Assembly: GCA_027489335.1 (NCBI GenBank)
Contig: JAIXZX010000005.1
Location: 23,125 to 87,124, forward strand
Direction of reading: 5' to 3'
DNA length: 64,000 bases
From: Caulobacteraceae bacterium
Lineage (GTDB): Bacteria > Pseudomonadota > Alphaproteobacteria > Caulobacterales > Caulobacteraceae
Made by a program: the position numbers and the translations under genes. Position 1 is the first letter of the stretch, and the number at the start of each line of letters is the position of its first letter. Positions 30,087-38,053 of this stretch are shown here, piece by piece. The notes beneath the pieces are model-generated. The model was not told the origin of the DNA and did not search any database. It saw nothing but the letters and a program-made list of their open reading frames with translations.

Positions 30087-30136
30087 CCGAACGCCTTTCC
30101 CGTTACCGCCAGAGCCCGCCGCCTTGTGGCGTTCGG
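30087..30136 (+). promoter_or_regulatory. second hairpin in front of hisS
   Basis: CCGAACGCC (30087-30095) is perfectly complementary to GGCGTTCGG (30128-30136), leaving a 32-base interior. CTCCTTCATTT follows, and the hisS ATG is 22 bases downstream with no Shine-Dalgarno sequence of its own. It may act in attenuation or on hisS translation. Confidence 0.4.
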
Positions 30137-30158
30137 CTCCTTCATTTAAGCGCGCCCC

Positions 30159-31637
30159 ATGACCGACGAGACCGCCCCCAACCGCCCGGAGGCGCGCAGC
30201 CCGCGCGGCTTCATGGACCGCCGCGCCCGCGACCTCGTGGCCGAGCGCCAGATCCTCGCCGCCGTGTCGGCGGTCTATGAGCGCTATGGATTCGAGGCCC
30301 TGGACACCGGCGCCTTCGAATATGCCGACGCGCTCGGCAAGTTCCTGCCCGATGCTGATCGGCCCAATGAGGGCGTCTTCGCCCTGCAGGATGACGACGA
30401 GCAGTGGATGGCGCTCCGCTACGACCTGACCGCGCCCCTGGCCCGTTTCGCCGCCCAGAACTGGGAGACCCTGCCCAAGCCGTTCCGCCGCTACGCCTTC
30501 GGTCCCGTCTGGCGCAACGAAAAGCCCGGCCCCGGCCGCTTCCGCGAATTCACCCAGTGCGACGCCGACACGGTGGGCTCGGCCCGGCCCGAGGCCGATG
30601 CCGAAATCATCGCCATGGCCGCCGAGGGCCTGGTCGCCGCGGGCCTGCCGACGGGCTCGGCGGTGATCCGCATCAATAACCGCAAACTGCTCAACGGCCT
30701 GCTGGCCACGGCCGGCGTCAGCGACGAGCGCCAGAAGCTGGGCGTCCTGCGGGCGGTGGACAAGCTGGACCGCCTCGGCCCCGATGGGGTTCGCCTGCTG
30801 CTGGGCGAAGGCCGCAAGGACGAGTCCGGCGCCTTCACCAAGGGGGCGGGGCTGACCGCGGCGGCGGCTGAGGCCGTGCTGGCCTTCACGGCCGCTGGCG
30901 GCGGCGGGGATCGCTCCAGTGTGCTCGCCCGTCTCGCAGACATCATCGGCGGCTCGGCCGAAGGCGACGCCGGGCTCGCTGAACTTGCCGCTATCGATGG
31001 GGCGCTGAAGAGCCTGGGGGTGTCCGAGGCCCAGGCCGTCTTCGAGCCGGCCATCGTCCGGGGCCTGGAATACTACACCGGCGCGGTGTTCGAGGCCGAA
31101 CTGCTGCTGGAGACCACCGACGAGAAGGGACACCCGGTCCGCTTTGGCTCCATCGGCGGCGGCGGCCGCTACGATGATCTGGTCGCCCGCTTCACCGGCC
31201 AGACCGTGCCGGCCACGGGCTTCTCCTTCGGCGTCTCGCGCCTGGCTTCGGCCCTGCGGGCGGCGGGCCGGGATATGGCCGCCGACGTCCGAGGACCGGT
31301 CGTGGTCATCGCCTTCAACAATGACGACATGGCCCACTATTTCGCCGCCGCCGGCGAGCTTCGCGCCGCCGGGATCGCCGCCGAGGTCTATCTGGGATCC
31401 TCGGGCATGAAGGCCCAGATGAAATATGCCGACCGACGCCTGGCGCCGGCGGCCGTCATCCTGGGCGGGGACGAGATCGCCGCTGGAACCGTGACCATCA
31501 AGGACCTCGACCTCGGGCGCGAGCTGGCCGCCGGAATCACCGACAACAGCCAGTGGCGCGGTGAGCGCCCCGGTCAGATCAGCTGCCCTCGCGCCGACCT
31601 GGTGGCGGCGGTGGCCAAGATCGTGAGGGGCGGCTGA
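30159..31637 (+). CDS. hisS: histidyl-tRNA synthetase
   Basis: A 492-residue class II aminoacyl-tRNA synthetase that charges tRNA-His. Seen: motif 2 in FGPVWRNEKPGPGRFREFTQCD, the histidine-A region GLEYYTGAVFEAEL, motif 3 GGGGRYDDLVARF with FSFGVSRL, and a C-terminal anticodon-binding domain (VVIAFNNDDMAHYF to the end). It opens a three-gene operon with hisZ and hisG, each coupled by a one-base stop/start overlap (TGATG). It sits behind a His-rich leader, so the enzyme that consumes histidine and the first enzyme that makes it appear to share one control. Its length exceeds E. coli HisS (424) but agrees with alphaproteobacterial forms. Confidence 0.96.
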   Translation: MTDETAPNRPEARSPRGFMDRRARDLVAERQILAAVSAVYERYGFEALDTGAFEYADALGKFLPDADRPNEGVFALQDDDEQWMALRYDLTAPLARFAAQNWETLPKPFRRYAFGPVWRNEKPGPGRFREFTQCDADTVGSARPEADAEIIAMAAEGLVAAGLPTGSAVIRINNRKLLNGLLATAGVSDERQKLGVLRAVDKLDRLGPDGVRLLLGEGRKDESGAFTKGAGLTAAAAEAVLAFTAAGGGGDRSSVLARLADIIGGSAEGDAGLAELAAIDGALKSLGVSEAQAVFEPAIVRGLEYYTGAVFEAELLLETTDEKGHPVRFGSIGGGGRYDDLVARFTGQTVPATGFSFGVSRLASALRAAGRDMAADVRGPVVVIAFNNDDMAHYFAAAGELRAAGIAAEVYLGSSGMKAQMKYADRRLAPAAVILGGDEIAAGTVTIKDLDLGRELAAGITDNSQWRGERPGQISCPRADLVAAVAKIVRGG

Positions 31638-32779
31638 TGCGGGTTGAGCCGACCCTGCCGCCGGCTGCGCTGGCCGCCATCCGCGCGCCCTTCGACGGAT
31701 TGGGCGCGAGCCTGGCCGACGTGCCCCTGGTGCAGCCCCTAAACCTGATCCTCGATCTGGCGGGCGAGGGCCTGCGTTCGCGCCTGTTCGTGGTCCAGGC
31801 CGAGGGCGGGGCGGAGGCCTGCCTGCGTCCGGACTTCACCGCGCCGGTGGCCCGCAGCCACATCGAGTCTGGCGCCGCCGAGGGGCTCTATTTCTACCAG
31901 GGCAAGGCTTTCCGGGCCGCGCCCGAGCACACCGGCCGCTCCGAGGAGTTCCTGCAGCTGGGCCTCGAGCGGTTCGATCCGCCCGGTCCGGCCTCGGCCC
32001 TGGCCGACGTCCAGGTCGCCGCCCTGGCCTGGCGGGCGGCCTGCGCTGGTGGGCGCGATGACCTGACCCTGTGGCTGGGTGATGCAGCCCTGTTCGCGGC
32101 CTTCGTCGAAAGCCTCGACCTGGCGCCGATCCTGGCGGCGCGCCTGATCCGGATCGCCAAGCGTCCGCGGCTCATCCAGGCGGAACTGACCCGGGCCGGC
32201 CAAGGGGCGACGGAAGCCCCCGGCGGCGGCCAGTTGGCCGATCTGCTCGCCGACCTGCCCGGCGAGGGCGCCGCCGCCCTTCTGCGCGAGGTCTGGAGCC
32301 TGGCCGGCGTCGCCCCGGTCGGTGGCCGCGGGCCGGCCGAAATCGCCGAGCGGCTGGTGGCCAAGGCCGACGCCCGTCGCACCCCGGCCCTGACCGAGGC
32401 CCAGGCCGCCGCCGTGGCGGGCTTCCGTGCGGTGGAAGGCCCGCCCGCCGCCGCGCTCTCGCAGATCAGGGCTCTGGCCGGACCCGCAAGCAGCACCCTT
32501 GATGCGGCCATCGCCGCCTGGGACGAACGCCTCTCACGGCTCGCTAAGCTTGGGGTTCCTGAGGCCGCCTTGAGGTTCGCCCCCGGCGTTGGCCAGGCGT
32601 TCGACTATTATGACGGCCTGACCTTCGAGGTTCGCAGCCAGGCCCTGGGCGCCGACCGGCCAGTGGCCGCGGGCGGCCGCTACGATGGCCTGCTGGCCCG
32701 TCTGGGCGGGTCGTCGCAGGCCCGCGCTGTGGGCTGCATGGTTCGTCCCTGGCGCGCCTACGGGCAGGGAGAAGTCTGA
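31637..32779 (+). CDS. hisZ: ATP phosphoribosyltransferase regulatory subunit
   Basis: A 380-residue HisRS-like paralogue that has no tRNA charging activity but activates short-form HisG and gives histidine feedback inhibition. It keeps the class II core: ACLRPDFTAPVARSHIESG, LYFYQGKAFRAAPEHTGRSEEFLQLGLERF, and near the end FDYYDGLTFEVRSQ with GGRYDGLLARLGG. The C-terminal anticodon-binding domain of HisS is missing, as expected for HisZ. Location between hisS and hisG, with one-base overlaps on both sides, supports the assignment. Confidence 0.94.
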   Translation: MRVEPTLPPAALAAIRAPFDGLGASLADVPLVQPLNLILDLAGEGLRSRLFVVQAEGGAEACLRPDFTAPVARSHIESGAAEGLYFYQGKAFRAAPEHTGRSEEFLQLGLERFDPPGPASALADVQVAALAWRAACAGGRDDLTLWLGDAALFAAFVESLDLAPILAARLIRIAKRPRLIQAELTRAGQGATEAPGGGQLADLLADLPGEGAAALLREVWSLAGVAPVGGRGPAEIAERLVAKADARRTPALTEAQAAAVAGFRAVEGPPAAALSQIRALAGPASSTLDAAIAAWDERLSRLAKLGVPEAALRFAPGVGQAFDYYDGLTFEVRSQALGADRPVAAGGRYDGLLARLGGSSQARAVGCMVRPWRAYGQGEV

Positions 32780-33735
32780 TGACCGCACCACTGATCATCG
32801 CTCTGCCCTCCAAGGGGCGGTTGAAGGAACAGGTCGAAGCCTGGCTCGCCGACTGCGCGCTGAAGCTGGAGGCTGACGGCGGCGCGCGGGGTTACAGTGG
32901 CTGGCTCAAGGGGCTCGACGGCGCCCAGGTGCGGCTGCTTTCGGCCGGCGACATCGCCGAGGCCCTGGACGCCGGTGAGGTCCATCTGGGAGTAACCGGC
33001 GAGGACCTGATGCGCGAGCGCCCCGGCGATCTGTCGGCGCGCGCCCTGCTGCTGCGGCCCCTGGGCTTTGGCCGCGCCGACCTTGTGGTGGCCACCCCCA
33101 AGAGCTGGCTCGACGTGGCGACCATGGCCGACCTGGAAGAGGTGGCCCACGACATCCTCGCCCGCACCGGGCGGCGGATCCGGGTGGCCACCAAGTACAT
33201 CCTGCAGACCCGGGCCTTCTTCGCCCGGCATGGCCTGGTCGACTACCGGATCGTGGAGTCTGGCGGCGCCACCGAGGGCGCGCCCGCCGCCGGCGCCGCC
33301 GAGCTGGTGGTGGACATCACCACCACTGGGGCGACCCTGGAGGCCAACGGCCTGAAGGTGCTGGACGATGGGGTGATCCTGAAGAGCCAGGCCCAGCTGG
33401 CCGCCAGTCTGCGGGCCATGTGGACGGCCGATCAGATGGCGGTCGCCGAAGCCCTGCTGCGTCAGGTGGAAGCCCGGGCCGCGGCCCGCCGCAGCGCCAC
33501 CCTGACCTGGCCGGAGATTCCTGGGGCGGGAGATGCGGTGGTCGAGGCGCTGGTGGCGCGGGGGGCGACGCGCCGGCCCAATGGTCTGCTGGTCGCCGCT
33601 GACGACGTGGCGGAGGCGGGCCGCGCCCTCTCGCGCGCGGGGCTGGGGCCTGTGACCGCGGCGCAGCCAGATTTCGTCTTTGAAACTGAATCCCCTGGCT
33701 GGACCCACCTACAGGCGGCTTTGTCAAAAAACTGA
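32779..33735 (+). CDS. hisG: ATP phosphoribosyltransferase catalytic subunit
   Basis: A 318-residue HisG, which joins ATP and PRPP in the first step of histidine biosynthesis. Family features are the opening LIIALPSKGRLKEQ, DIAEALDAGEVHLGVTGEDLM, the C-lobe IRVATKYILQTRAFF and the PRPP loop region ELVVDITTTGATLEANGL. It is longer than the roughly 200-230 residues of short HisG proteins; the C-terminal stretch (about 230-318) may be the extension seen in alphaproteobacteria rather than the long-form regulatory domain, because hisZ is present. It is the last gene of the operon. Confidence 0.93.
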   Translation: MTAPLIIALPSKGRLKEQVEAWLADCALKLEADGGARGYSGWLKGLDGAQVRLLSAGDIAEALDAGEVHLGVTGEDLMRERPGDLSARALLLRPLGFGRADLVVATPKSWLDVATMADLEEVAHDILARTGRRIRVATKYILQTRAFFARHGLVDYRIVESGGATEGAPAAGAAELVVDITTTGATLEANGLKVLDDGVILKSQAQLAASLRAMWTADQMAVAEALLRQVEARAAARRSATLTWPEIPGAGDAVVEALVARGATRRPNGLLVAADDVAEAGRALSRAGLGPVTAAQPDFVFETESPGWTHLQAALSKN

Positions 33736-33849
33736 CGAGAGCGTCAATTATGCCGAGGTCGTGAGGGTCTTTCTGCGGAAATCCCGGAAAACTGAGGGGA
33801 ATTTGGCCGTCTCGCCGATTTGGCGCATTGACTCGGGCATGAAATTGCC

Positions 33850-33997
33850 GTTTTCTCCCTCTTGCGAGAGACAAGACGGCGGCAAGTCCTGAAGTCTCCC
33901 GGCGTTTCGGGGAGGAAACGCCCTCTAAAACTGAGCGGCAGCTCACAATAAGAACAGGCCCGTTGCGATTATCCCCCGCAACGGGCCATTTCTTTTT
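33850..33997 (+). ncRNA. candidate small RNA downstream of hisG
   Basis: The hairpin with an exposed GGGGAG loop (33901-33922) and a strong intrinsic terminator (ending 33997) stand 165-260 bp beyond the hisG stop, farther than needed for a simple operon terminator. A TTGACT element lies at about 33830. The 5' end given is a guess. It could equally be the 3' untranslated region of the his operon. Confidence 0.3.
33957..33997 (+). terminator. strong intrinsic terminator after hisG
   Basis: An 11-bp perfect stem GGCCCGTTGCG/CGCAACGGGCC (33957-33967 with 33977-33987), a 9-base loop, then ATTTCTTTTT. Confidence 0.92.
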
Positions 33998-34026
33998 CAG
34001 CCTCAGCAAAAAACTGACGTTCGAGT

Positions 34027-34058
34027 CAAAAAGGGGTGGGTCCATCGGGCCCACCCCT
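34027..34058 (-). terminator. intrinsic terminator of the M13 peptidase gene
   Basis: Stem AGGGGTGGG/CCCACCCCT (34032-34040 with 34050-34058) with a short loop. On the minus strand it is followed by TTTTT (34028-34032). It lies 9 bases after the peptidase stop codon. Confidence 0.88.
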
Positions 34059-34066
34059 CATTGGCG

Positions 34067-36157
34067 TCACCAGATGCGGACCCGCGCGTCCGGCGCCACG
34101 TACATCGGATCCTCCGGGCTGACCCCGAAGGCGTCGTACCAGACGTCGATATTGGTGATCGGCACGTTGACCCGGTAGTGGGGCGGCGAGTGGGGACCGG
34201 CCACCAGCTGCCGACGCAGGGCATCCTCGCGATACTTGCCCCGCCAGACCTGCGCCCAGCCCAGGAAGACCCGCTGTTCGCCCGTAAAGCCGTCGATCAC
34301 CGGCGCCGGCTTGCCCTCCAGCGACAGGTTGTAGGCGTCGAGGGCCAGCAGCACGCCGCCCAGGTCGGCGATGTTCTCGCCCATGCTCAACTGGCCATTG
34401 ATCGGCAGGCCCGGGATCGGCTCGATGGCCGAATACTGGGCGCCCAACTTCTGAGCCTGGACGTTGAACTTCTCCGCGTCCTCGGCGGTCCACCAGTCGG
34501 TCAGCCTGCCGTCGCCATCGGACTTGCGCCCCTGGTCGTCGAAGCCGTGGGTGATCTCGTGGCCGATGACCCCGCCGATGCCGCCATAGTTGATCGCCGG
34601 ATCGGCCTCGGGGTCGAAGAAGGGCGGCTGCAGGATGGCGGCCGGGAAGACGATCTGGTTCTTGGTCGGGCTGTAATAGGCGTTCACGGTTGGGGGCGTC
34701 ATGCCCCACTCCTTGTCGTCCACGGGCTCGTCCAGCCGTCCGACGCGGAAGGCCCAGTCGAAGGCCGAGGCTCGCTGGACATTGCCATAGAGGTCGCCCG
34801 GACGGATCTCCAGGCCGCTATAGTCGCGCCACTCCTCAGGATACCCGATCTTGACGGTGAACTTGGACAGCTTCTCCAGGGCCTTGGCCTTGGTCTCATC
34901 CCCCATCCAGGTCAGGCCCTTGAGGCGGACTTCCATGGCCGCTTTGATGTCGCCCACCAGGGCCTCCATCTTGGCCTTGCTCTCGGGCGGGAAGTAGTCG
35001 GCCACATAGAGCCGGCCCAGCGCCTCGCCTGCCTGGGAGTCCACCAGGCCGACCGCCCGCTTCCAGCGGGGCCGCTGCTCGGGCTGGCCCGACAGGGTCT
35101 TCTCGCGGAACTCGTGGTGCGCCTGGACGAAGGCGCCCGACAGGTAGGGCGCAGCCTGATCGGTGAGCGTGTAGGCCGCCCAGGCCTGGCGCACCGCAAG
35201 CGGGGTCCCAGCGTAGATCTCGGCGATCTTCGGGAAGGCGGTGTTCTCAGCCGCCACCAGCTTTGTGGCGCCCTGCAGGTCGGCGCCCTCCAGGAAGGCG
35301 GTCCAGGGGAAGGCCGGCGCAAAGGCCGAAAGCTCGGCCACCGTGTAGGGATTGTAGGTCTTGTCGTCGTCCCGACGATCGGCCCGGACCCAGGAGACCT
35401 CGGCGATCTTCGTCTCCATCTCGACGATGGCCTGGGCGTTGGCTTCGGGTTCAGTCCAGCCTGCGAGGGTCAGGAGCTGAGCCACATAGGCCTGGTACTT
35501 GGCCTTCTGTTCGGCGAACCGCTCGTCGAGATAATAGTCCCGGTCGGGCATGCCGATGCCGGCCTGACCCAGATAGACGGTGTAGCGCTCGGGATCCTTG
35601 GCGTCGTCATAGACATAGGCGCTGAAAATCGAGCCGCCGAACCCCTTCATGGTCTCGCCCATTAGCCGGGCGAGGGCCCCATCGCTGTCAGCGGCCCGCA
35701 CCTTGGCCAGGTCGGCCGCCAGGGGCGTCGCGCCCAGGGCCTCGATGGCCGCCTCATCCATGAAGCTGCGATAGAAGGCGCCGATCAGGGCTTCATCGCC
35801 GGAGGCCTGCGCGTCGGCGGCCGAGCGCTCCAGCACCACCCGCATCCGCTCCACCGACAGCTCGTGCAGGGCGTCGAAGGTGCCGAACCGCGAGCGGTCG
35901 GCGGGGATCTCCAGGGCGTCCACATAGGCGCCGTTGGCGTGCAGGAAGAAATCTGCGCCCGGACGGATGGAGGGATTCATCCCGGTGCGGTCAAAGCCCC
36001 AGGTGCCCATGCGTTGGGCCTGGGCGGCGTCACCGCCCCCAACCGGGGTCGGCGCGGCGCTCGGAAAATGGACGGGGCGCCAGTCGCGGGCCGCAGCCGG
36101 GGCCGCGGCGGTGATCAGGGCGGCCGCCGCAGCGGCGCCGAACCAGAGGGTCTTCAT
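34067..36157 (-). CDS. M13 family zinc metallopeptidase (neprilysin/PepO-like)
   Basis: A 696-residue exported endopeptidase. A signal peptide (about residues 1-23, APAAARDW) is followed by the large N-terminal M13 lobe and the catalytic lobe. The zinc motif is H533-E-I-T-H537 in IGHEITHGFDDQG, and the third ligand and accessory residues are in SMGENIADLGG. The C-terminal substrate-binding NVPITNIDVWYDAFG is typical. It cleaves oligopeptides in the periplasm or outside. ATG 36157 was chosen as start, since the signal peptide begins there; an upstream TTG is in frame. It is a single gene with its own terminator. Confidence 0.93.
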   Translation of the reverse strand: MKTLWFGAAAAAALITAAAPAAARDWRPVHFPSAAPTPVGGGDAAQAQRMGTWGFDRTGMNPSIRPGADFFLHANGAYVDALEIPADRSRFGTFDALHELSVERMRVVLERSAADAQASGDEALIGAFYRSFMDEAAIEALGATPLAADLAKVRAADSDGALARLMGETMKGFGGSIFSAYVYDDAKDPERYTVYLGQAGIGMPDRDYYLDERFAEQKAKYQAYVAQLLTLAGWTEPEANAQAIVEMETKIAEVSWVRADRRDDDKTYNPYTVAELSAFAPAFPWTAFLEGADLQGATKLVAAENTAFPKIAEIYAGTPLAVRQAWAAYTLTDQAAPYLSGAFVQAHHEFREKTLSGQPEQRPRWKRAVGLVDSQAGEALGRLYVADYFPPESKAKMEALVGDIKAAMEVRLKGLTWMGDETKAKALEKLSKFTVKIGYPEEWRDYSGLEIRPGDLYGNVQRASAFDWAFRVGRLDEPVDDKEWGMTPPTVNAYYSPTKNQIVFPAAILQPPFFDPEADPAINYGGIGGVIGHEITHGFDDQGRKSDGDGRLTDWWTAEDAEKFNVQAQKLGAQYSAIEPIPGLPINGQLSMGENIADLGGVLLALDAYNLSLEGKPAPVIDGFTGEQRVFLGWAQVWRGKYREDALRRQLVAGPHSPPHYRVNVPITNIDVWYDAFGVSPEDPMYVAPDARVRIW

Positions 36158-36254
36158 GTGCAATGATCAGCCTTCAAGGGTCTGGGATGGGGGCGAACAT
36201 GCCCCGCCCAGACCCTCGGGCGCTCATTACATTTTTGTTAAGTCCCGGGCGCGG

Positions 36255-37889
36255 TCAGGTCTTGGCGCCCAGAGCCTCCAGGGCCTGGGCCCGCACCAGC
36301 TTATAGTCGAGCTTGCCATTGGGCGCCCGGACGACGGGCGCGAACACCAGGTCCCGTGGAACCTTGTAGTCCGCCAGATTGGCCTTCACGTGAGCCTGAA
36401 GGTCGGCCAACGAGGGCTCGGCGCCCCCGGCCACATCGACCACCGCGCAAATCCGCTCGCCGAACCGCGGATCGGGCAGGCCGACCACCGCGGCGTCGCG
36501 CACGCCCGGGAAGCGCTTCAGCGACTCTTCCACCTCTTCGGGGAAGACCTTCTCGCCGCCGGTGTTGATCACCTGGCTGCCGCGTCCCAGCAGGGTGATG
36601 GCGCCGTCGGCCTCCACCGTGGCCCAGTCGCCCGGCACCGACCAACGCTGGCCTTCGAAGATGCGGAAGGTCTTGGCCGACTTTTCCTCATCCTTGTAGT
36701 AGCCGAGCGGGGTGTGGCCGCCGACCGCCACCAGGCCGCGCTCGCCCGAACCCGGCGCCACCCGGCGGCCGTCCTCGGTGAAGACCGCGGCATTGGGGCC
36801 GGTGGCGAACTTGGCCGTCGCCGCCGACATGCCGCCGCCGGACGCCGAGGAGGCGAGGCCGAGGGCTTCGGACGAGCCCAGGCTGTCCATCAGCATGATG
36901 TTGGGCAGGTGCTTCAGCAGGCCCTGCTTGTTCTCGGCCGACCACATGGTGCCCGAAGAGACGATCCGCTTGAGGCTGGGCATGGTCCAGCGGCCGGGGT
37001 TGGCCTCCAGGCATTCCAGCATCGGGGCGGCGAAGGCGAGACCCACGATGATCAGTCCGCTGACGCCCAGGCGTTCGACCTCGTCGAACAGGACTGCCGG
37101 GTCGAACTTGCGCGAGGGCAGGGTGGCGATGGCCCCGCCGCTGATCAGCTGGCCGAACGAGATGAACTGGCCGGTGGCGTGCATCAGGGGGGCCACCGGA
37201 ATGGTGATCGCCTGCGGTTCGGGGGACTCGGCGTTAGCCTTGGCGCGGACGCCGGCCTCTTCGACGGTCTCCAGGGGCGGAAGGCCGAGCAGCAGGTTGG
37301 CGCCGCCGCCGAGGCCCTTGAACAGGTCCTCCTGGCGCCACATCACGCCCTTGGGCATGCCGGTGGTGCCGCCAGTGTACATAAAGAGCAAGTCGTCGGC
37401 CGACCGACCCCAGGACGCTTCGAAATGGGCCCCGTCGCTGGCGACGATGGCGTCATAGTCTTCAGCCCATTCGGGAACGGCGAAGCCCTCCTCGGCGACC
37501 GCGATCCAGGCCTTCACCTTGGGCAGGCGCTCGCGGACCGAGGCGGCGGTCTCGGCGAAGGAGGCGTGGAACACCACGGCCTCGGCGTCGGCGTTGTCGA
37601 ACAGATAGACCAGCTCGTCGCCGCTGTAGCGGTAGTTGGTGTTGAAGGGGACCAGGCCTGCCTTGAACGCCGCGTAATACGTCTCGATGTATTCCGGCCC
37701 ATTATAGAGATAGGCGGCCACCTTGGACTGGTGGGTCAGGCCCTTCTCCACGAGTCGGCGGGCCAGGGCGTTGGCGCGGCCGTCGAACTGGTCCCAGGTG
37801 AGCACCCGCTCCCCATGAATCAGAGCAGGCCGGGCCGGTGTCGCGCGCGCGACCGATTCCCACAGGTTGGCGTAATTCCAAACCTCCAC
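36255..37889 (-). CDS. acyl-CoA synthetase (AMP-binding family)
   Basis: A 544-residue ANL-superfamily enzyme. The ATP/AMP signature is LFMYTGGTTGMPKGVMWRQED, then YYKDEEKSAKTFR and the hinge region DWATVEADGAITLLGRGSQVINTGGEKVFPEEVE. The C-terminal catalytic Lys would be in NGKLDYKLV. It most resembles medium/long-chain fatty acyl-CoA or sterol/bile-acid-type synthetases; the substrate is not fixed. The start is GTG 37889 with GGAGGA 6 bases upstream. It is divergent from the antiporter gene. Confidence 0.9.
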   Translation of the reverse strand: MEVWNYANLWESVARATPARPALIHGERVLTWDQFDGRANALARRLVEKGLTHQSKVAAYLYNGPEYIETYYAAFKAGLVPFNTNYRYSGDELVYLFDNADAEAVVFHASFAETAASVRERLPKVKAWIAVAEEGFAVPEWAEDYDAIVASDGAHFEASWGRSADDLLFMYTGGTTGMPKGVMWRQEDLFKGLGGGANLLLGLPPLETVEEAGVRAKANAESPEPQAITIPVAPLMHATGQFISFGQLISGGAIATLPSRKFDPAVLFDEVERLGVSGLIIVGLAFAAPMLECLEANPGRWTMPSLKRIVSSGTMWSAENKQGLLKHLPNIMLMDSLGSSEALGLASSASGGGMSAATAKFATGPNAAVFTEDGRRVAPGSGERGLVAVGGHTPLGYYKDEEKSAKTFRIFEGQRWSVPGDWATVEADGAITLLGRGSQVINTGGEKVFPEEVEESLKRFPGVRDAAVVGLPDPRFGERICAVVDVAGGAEPSLADLQAHVKANLADYKVPRDLVFAPVVRAPNGKLDYKLVRAQALEALGAKT

Positions 37890-38053
37890 AGGACGTCCTC
37901 CATTCTTAAAATATGGGCCGCATAAAGAGGACGGGCCTGCCCTAAGTCAACTTCGCCGGGCGATCGCAAAGGCGAAGCGCCACAGGGCGCGCGGGAAGGT
38001 TCACCCCTGGCCCGACGCCTGCCATAACCGGTCGGTAAGCGTGCGGGGGCTGT

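Larger units (their letters stand above)
33736..34066 (+). other. 331-bp intergenic region with possible small RNA
   Basis: No convincing protein gene. AAAAAACTGACG occurs near both ends of the region (about 33726 and 34008). A perfect 8-bp hairpin GGCGTTTC/GAAACGCC with loop GGGGAG lies at 33901-33922. Two strong terminators follow, one per strand. AT content is higher than in the neighbouring genes. Confidence 0.5.

Noticed and set aside
33680..33892. A 70-codon frame overlapping the hisG end
   Set aside because: It has no ribosome site and begins inside hisG. The region is better read as untranslated RNA.
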